This document shows, in pieces, positions 58,104 to 64,000 of a stretch of DNA of 64,000 bases; position 1 is the stretch's first letter, and every line of letters begins with the position of its first letter. The position numbers and the translations under genes were made by a program. Source of the stretch: Helichrysum umbraculigerum (Eukaryota > Streptophyta > Magnoliopsida > Asterales > Asteraceae); contig CATIUR010000005.1 in the NCBI GenBank assembly GCA_949592205.1, forward strand, positions 32,982,179 to 33,046,178. The letters are read 5' to 3'. The notes under the pieces are model-generated. The model did not search any database, was not told the DNA's origin, and saw only the letters and a program-made list of their open reading frames with translations.

Positions 58104-60349
58104 TGTAACACCTCAAATTTGAAGATAATGATAATAATTTTTATATTCAGTTTGTTAAATTAGATGATAATATTTAAAATTATAATGTTACTTATGATGT
58201 GTTTAACAAATGTGTCAGATTAGTTAATTAAGTGACTAATAATAGCAAGTTTTTAAAGTAAGGGGCTAGAAGTGACAACTGAGCTTACTTCAGGGTGAAG
58301 TAAGTAAATTATTTAATTAAAACACACATTTGTATGTATGTAAATCGATCAGAAGCATCTCCAGTTTTCTTGTTGTGTGCAATATCAATTTAAGCATGAG
58401 GTATTAAGAAAAAAATCAGAATTAATGGAGTCTAACTATTTCAAGTGATATCAAGCTCTAGCTAGCTTTCGAATTCCAGTTTTAAAGGTATGTATTTACA
58501 TCTTCTGTTTAAATTGGAAGTTAGGGTTTATCTTAAGTAAACCTCAAATTATTTAATTGGGAGTTTTGGATGGGAATTGGTCTGAGAGTATCTTACATAT
58601 ATACTTTGTGAGTATGAAAGAATGATTAATTGATGATTATAAGATTTCTAGGTATAATGGGTTCCTGGAAAGATTGATTGTATACATAAATATATATAGA
58701 TATATATGAAAGGTTTGGGTAAATGGATCAGATTGCAAATTTGGATGAAGTCATAAGCTTTATCATTAGGTGATGAGGTTGTTGTTGATAAAACTGAATT
58801 AAAATCAGTCCCACATGTATCTAGAAGTGAAAAATTGATAAGAGAAATGTCAAATGATAAAGTAAGTTAATTTTTGGTGATTTAAAATTGGAACTCGAAT
58901 TTGGACAGCATGTTTTGCTGAGAATTGGCTGTTTTATAATAATCACTGTAAATCAACCGTAACTCGGTTTTGGTTATGATTGGTACCGTTAGAAAGGTAT
59001 ACGAGTCTATTTTGAGATGCTATAAGCCTTCAAGGCTGAAACAAATTTTAAGTGGGTCAAATCATGAAATTGCCAGACTGTCCAGAAGCATGTTATTATA
59101 CATTTATACCATGTAATATGTATCCAATGCTATGGCCGTTTAGGTAAATAGCAAGAGTCAAGTATAAAATGGACAATTAGTCCTTAATGTGATAAGTTTA
59201 TATGATTTTGATGAGCAATTACATGTATGGCTTAATTGAATGAATAGGTGATCAAGAACATGAGGAATTCAAATATATGCATAATGGGTTTTCGTGCAAG
59301 GTGAGTAACGGGTTTATGTTTAATCTTATGTTATTATGGATTATGTGGACATGGAGCAACTGGAACAAGTCGAAATGTTGGGTCACATACTTATGCCATG
59401 TAAGTAAGAAATTTATGTTATGAGTAAAAAGTACATCTATTATGATTTGCTAATTGGTTGTGTGAGTTATGTTACGAACGAGTACATGGTATGTCGTATG
59501 GCCTAGTAGTTCATGATGAGTTAACCATTTAATTAATCCTGAAAACAAAATATGTAAATTTATCTCTAAGTGCTATGAACATGAAATATGTTTATTATAG
59601 ATGAGTGTAATTAACATGTTAATATGAATGGAACGTGGATAAATGATCATGTTAGATGTCACTTTATGGTGACAAGTACAGTGATGATCATGGAAGGATA
59701 ATCATGTTAGATGTCACTTTACGGTGACAAGTACAGAGATGATCATGGAAGGATGATCATGTTAGAGGCCACTTTATTGTGACAAGTACAGAGATGATCA
59801 TGGAACAATGATCATGTGTTATGTAGACAAGGATCCTTGGTCTAAATGGTAGTATGACATGACACCCAAGGGTGTGTGTTAAAGGATCATGAAAGAATGT
59901 TCAAAGAGTTAAAGAGAAATGTAAAATTGGTTATGTTGTAGTATTTAAAGAGATGTGAAATTGATTATGCATATAATATGCAAAGAGATGCTTATATTGA
60001 TTAGATGTAAACTGATATTTTATTATGCGTAAGGTAATGTTCCGTCAACTCACTAAGCGTAAAGCTTACGGTTTCATGTTAATGTTGTAGGTGATCTAGA
60101 TGGGTTAACAGGCAGAATGGGCAAGGCGGCTATGTGGAGCTAACGGTGTTGTTTGTTACATAATACGGTAACAAACTCTCTTTATATCATGCATTGATAC
60201 ATTGTACACCCTCTTTCGAAAAGTACAAGGGTTAACTTGTACTTGTGGTCATGTTTGTAATTATATATTAATATCGTTTTAAGTTCAAGTCAATTGTAAT
60301 AAGTTAAAGTGTTGTAAAAAAAAAAAAAAAAAAATTTCTGGGTGTTTCA
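58104..60349 (+). repeat. Ty3-type 5' LTR (2,246 bp)
   Basis: Starts TGTAACACCTC and ends GGGTGTTTCA, three nt before a tRNA-iMet-type primer site. It contains a tandem block of about 62 bp (GATGATCATGGAAGGATAAT) repeated about three times at 59640-59820. The internal CTCACTAAGCGTAAAGCTTAC at 60050 is shared in form with the array LTRs (CTCACTAAGCGGTGGTTGC, minus strand). Confidence 0.8.
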
Positions 60350-61415
60350 AGTTGGTATCAGAGCAATGGTTTTAAGAGACTTGGGTATCCACCGTTAGTT
60401 GGGTACTTAAACTTAAACCAATATGATGTGATATACATGATATAGAACTGCTAGTTACCTGATATATAGTTGCAGAAATTTCGTGATAGACTATGATGTG
60501 GAAATTGCTAACTTGTTACATGGCAGTAGTTGTTAACAAATTGTTTGGATTTTGTGAATCAAAGTGTTAAATGATAACTATAAAGACATACTCATGTAAT
60601 GTAATTATTGTTACGTCTGGCCAACGTAATAATCATTACATGATATGATATGAATTTATAGATGTCATGGGACACCAAGAGAAACGAATCTATGCGATTT
60701 TAGCCTTTGTGTAGTAATAGTCTATGAATGATATAAATTTATGATATAACAGGATAATTCTGAATTGATATATGAATGATATAGAGTATTAATAGTAATA
60801 TAGTTTAAGAGATTCAGAATGATATGTATCACTAAGATAGTGATAAATTAGAAACTTGTGCAAGTAGATTAGTTATGAACTAATTAATATATGAATGATT
60901 TCCATGGCTTAGAAAGAAACAAAGACAAATTAATGTATGTGTTTAGGCGGATAACATGACAAAGCTTAAATCAAAGTTACATGTTACACTAAGAAGTATG
61001 CTATAAAGACAAAATAATAAAGATCTTCTGAGTATACAAGTCAGTATGCAATCACGTTGCTTAAAAGTTTAGTTAAGAGCATGAAATATTTGTAAAGACA
61101 GAATATGATCAGAATTCCATAATTAAATGAGAAAGGGTAAAGGAGACGGTGATATCATAGTTGTAAGAATTAGGACGGTGCAGTAGCTAAGATTACATGT
61201 TATTATATCTTTACAGAAAGATTTAATTGTCGGTGTTTAATGTATAGCGACAAGATGCCCTCTGGGCATCATAATAGGACATTGAGACATGAAATTTAAA
61301 CTTTTATAAGTTTGATTCAGTTTTGGACCCTTGATTAGTTGGTCAATTGTGGTATGTGAATGAGTGTATAAAATGTCGGTGACAAGTAGATAGAATAGTT
61401 AGACGAGCTATAAAC
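60350..61415 (+). other. leader/internal DNA of the element whose LTR starts at 58104
   Basis: 1.07 kb after the primer site with no ORF over 60 codons on the + strand and no gag motif, cut off by the next LTR at 61416. The rest of this element would lie beyond the nested insertion, outside the window. Confidence 0.6.
60353..60364 (+). other. primer-binding site (tRNA-iMet type)
   Basis: TGGTATCAGAGC, three nt after the LTR end. Confidence 0.85.
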
Positions 61416-63410
61416 TGTAACATCCTCGAAATGGACCTAGTTATTTGTATAGTATTATTTCTTGATTTAAATATGTATTTAAATGTGTTTGGAAATAATA
61501 TTGTTTGAAATAGTTGAAATAATTGGAATAGGATCCGAATATTCCAATGTGATAAGTGAAATATTAATTGTTGTAAATTAATATAGTTGACGGTGCAATA
61601 AAATGTTTGGACTCGCAAATGGTTTTCGGGTTCCAGACAATAGATTGAGATGGGGTATTAAATTATACCCGTATATTGAAGGCGGTTTGTGAGGCCGACT
61701 TATATATATCCTTTCCTATTTAGGAAAGTTATTCATTTTTATTCCAAAACTCACAGAAACTCTCTGAAAACCTCCAAATCAACCCAGAAATCAAATCAGG
61801 AAGTTGTGATTCTCGTGAAACTTCCTAATCATCAGATTACCATCGTTAGATTCTTCAATCAGTAAGTATTCTTGAGTATTTAAGAATTTGATTTTTGATT
61901 TAAATTTGGGTAAATTGATGATTTGAGAGAATTGGATGTTAGAAACATGTTATAAGTGTTATATGCGGATTATATGATGTTTCTAGTGATTTATAACTGT
62001 TTGAAATCGTGTTTTGGGTGATTTTGATATAAAATCCGCGAGTTAGGGTTTGAGCAGATCGCACAGGTCTGGAACGAAGGTAGAACCCGGCGGCTTCGTG
62101 GTCTAGCCGGCGGGTAGTCGTGATTTGTTAGAAACCGGCGGCTTGAAGAGCCAAGCCGGCGGGTAGTGTGACCGAATGGGAACCCGGCTGCTAATATATT
62201 GAGCCGGTGGCTTGTGTAGGCTTTAAAACGTGGTTTTGTTCTGTTACCACATTTAGTAATATACCCGGCGGGTGGGTACATGTAGCCGGCGGGTGGTGAC
62301 CTTAAGCCGACGGGTCCGAGACCCTAGCCGGCGGCTTGATGGGATAGCACAGCCTTTCTTATAACTTGTTAATTGTCATATGATTTGTATTTGTTGTATG
62401 ATAGTATATGATAATGGTTATGTTGTAATCATTAATACATGATTAGGAACTAGTAATGTTGATATTGATTATGTTAAATTCCTAATGTTAAAGATTGATA
62501 TAAGTTAAGTATTGATATTCTTGAGTACTAACTTATATTTGATTGTTGATTCTCAGATGTGGAGAAGGCTCAGTGATATTAGACTACTGAGTGGAGGCCT
62601 GAGGTAGTCGGTGAGTGGATCTGTAACCTCAGTGTGATTTAGTTGTAATGATTTGATTTACAATAAGTAATTTATAGTATTACTTTGATATGATGCATCT
62701 GTTGAGATAACTTGCCATGTTAGTTAGGTGGTTTGCTTACTTGGCTGTTTGAGCTAGTATGTAAGATTCTGAGGTCAACTTGACTTGACAGTTGGACTTG
62801 GTTGTTATTGTAGACGACAGGAGATCTTGAAACTTGAAATGTTAGTTTAGAGATCTAGGTCGTGTGTGATTAACAACTGGTTACCGGTAATTCTGTATAG
62901 GCCAATACAGATGATTGATAAGGGTTCCCTGAGTACCAAACCGGTATTAGGGTATCTCAGGAGCCACCGGTCCTCATGACGATTGAAAATGCTTGGTTGG
63001 TGTAGCTTGACATTGATTGGATGTCGAGTGATAATGATTGATTGATTTTCTGTTTATTGTTATTTGATGTAAACGGATTGTTATGCTAGGTTGGACTGTT
63101 GCTTATAGTTTCATTCACTTAGCTTTATGCTAACTCCACCACAGTTCTTCCTGCAGGTTAAAATAGATGGGACATATTGGGCAGGGCAGGAAGTGTTTGA
63201 CTGGATGGAATGTTTGACAGGCTGCTACTCTGATGTTATTTTGATAATTATAGAAATGTTTTTAATAACACCCAGTGTGTTGAAATGTCTTGTACTTTGA
63301 ATTGAAAAAGTTTATTGACATTTTGAGTACATTGATAGTATGTTTTAAAAATACGCTTCCGTGTCGCTATTATTATATTGATTGTTTATATTTAAACGAG
63401 GGGTGTTTTA
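61416..63410 (+). repeat. second Ty3-type 5' LTR (1,995 bp), nested
   Basis: Starts TGTAACATCCTCG and ends GGGGTGTTTTA (expected CA changed to TA), again three nt before a tRNA-iMet-type primer site. Sequence differs clearly from the LTR at 58104. It holds a word cluster of RGCCGGCGGGT type at 62082-62338. Confidence 0.8.
62082..62338. repeat. RGCCGGCGGSTY word cluster in the second Ty3 LTR
   Basis: Ten copies, among them ACCCGGCGGCTTC, AGCCGGCGGGTAG and AGCCGACGGGTCC, at about 62084, 62105, 62131, 62153, 62182, 62200, 62263, 62283, 62305 and 62325. The ends alternate between AGCC/ACCC and GGGT/GGCT while the core CCGGCGG stays. The minus-strand 96-codon frame across it is not a gene. Confidence 0.9.
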
Positions 63411-63413
63411 AGT

Positions 63414-63425
63414 TGGTATCAGAGC
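63414..63425 (+). other. primer-binding site (tRNA-iMet type)
   Basis: TGGTATCAGAGC, three nt after the LTR end. Confidence 0.85.
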
Positions 63426-64000
63426 AATAGTTTGGGCGAGTTGAGCATGATAGATTGTTCAATCCTGAACTGTGATTGAGTTGAGTCAAACATTCCAGTG
63501 GGTGTGGGTTTAGTTGATATGTGAAAAGGTGATTAGTTGAATATGTACTAACCCTTAACAAGTTGTGAAGTTGTTATTTGATTGCAGAGACGGAGGGACA
63601 TGAGTATCTGATTGGTATATTTCATGTTTCCTCAACGCTTGTGGGCTTAAGATTGTCAGGTAATCTTCGATAAGCCTGTGTTAATTTAAATTAACTTGAA
63701 TTGTTTACTCTGCTATGTTGAGTAAGCCTTGTTATGAAGTTAATTGAGTCAGACTGATATGATTCCCCAGTGTTGAGTCAACTATTGATTGCTATAGGTT
63801 GACATGAGGATAGAGGTATTGAATGAGATGCTCATTGTTGTTCATTGTTGTGATTATTTCTGATTGAATTGTAAATGCAGAAATATGTTTAAGTAGACAG
63901 AGAGTTGATTAAGGTTTTAGCAAGATTGATGTTAGAACCTAAGGAGTGTCTTTATTGGTGAGACGAGATAATTGATAGTATTATGTTAATGGATTAATCA
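63426..64000 (+). other. leader of the nested Ty3 element, runs out of the window
   Basis: No ORF or motif yet. Gag would be expected further downstream. Confidence 0.55.

Overview
The window is plant nuclear DNA, AT-rich and dominated by transposable elements. A TIR-NBS-LRR (TNL) resistance gene points to a eudicot, because this class is absent from grasses. The copia element with a long extra 3' ORF, and the overall retroelement mix, look to me like Asteraceae; that is recognition from memory and was not checked against a database.

Layout. 1-9451: 3' part of a SIRE-type Ty1/copia element (gag end, protease, integrase, RT/RNase H, extra ORF with one in-frame TGA, 3' LTR). 9452-16975: intergenic DNA with two exons of a Ptta/En/Spm-type transposase relic (minus strand), a 518-bp fold-back element, several MITEs and a 320-bp Helitron. 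16976-20386: a non-autonomous CACTA transposon with perfect 13-bp TIRs and TTA target duplication. It is followed by a second CACTA remnant ending about 200 bp before the only convincing host gene. 21364-26543: that gene, a five-exon TNL whose exons splice in silico into 1,110 codons without a break; two related MITEs sit in intron 2 and a truncated copy of its C-terminus lies 0.9 kb downstream. 27883-43858: Helitron ends in several orientations, the last Helitron being split by a 14.2-kb tandem LTR array.

The array (29488-43700, minus strand) is the most striking object: four ~2.66-2.72 kb LTRs alternate with three 1,168-bp internal regions (LTR-int-LTR-int-LTR-int-LTR). Each internal region has a tRNA-iMet-type primer site (one carries a mismatch) and a polypurine tract, and none has recognisable gag or pol. 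One 5-bp GTATA duplication flanks the whole array. Diagnostic SNPs are mosaic between units, as expected from unequal crossing-over after a single insertion.

43859-64000: mostly non-coding DNA, then an Athila-type Ty3/gypsy element (5' LTR, tRNA-Asp-type primer site, gag-protease, and a pol broken by frameshifts, a mutated RT catalytic motif and a deletion at the first integrase Asp), then three Ty3-type LTRs, two of them nested.

A theme crosses element classes. Many elements carry their own short word, repeated irregularly and often palindromic: CCACTGTTAG in the copia element, RGCCGGCGGGT in both the Athila element and an unrelated Ty3 LTR, TCACCC-N4-GGGTGA near 58 kb, TTGCGA words in the fold-back and near 47.5 kb, CCCACGGATTTTCAACG in the CACTA, and family-specific palindromes in the intron MITEs. 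Subterminal repeats are known for CACTA elements. Their presence in LTR retroelements, extending into coding sequence, is the part most worth following up.
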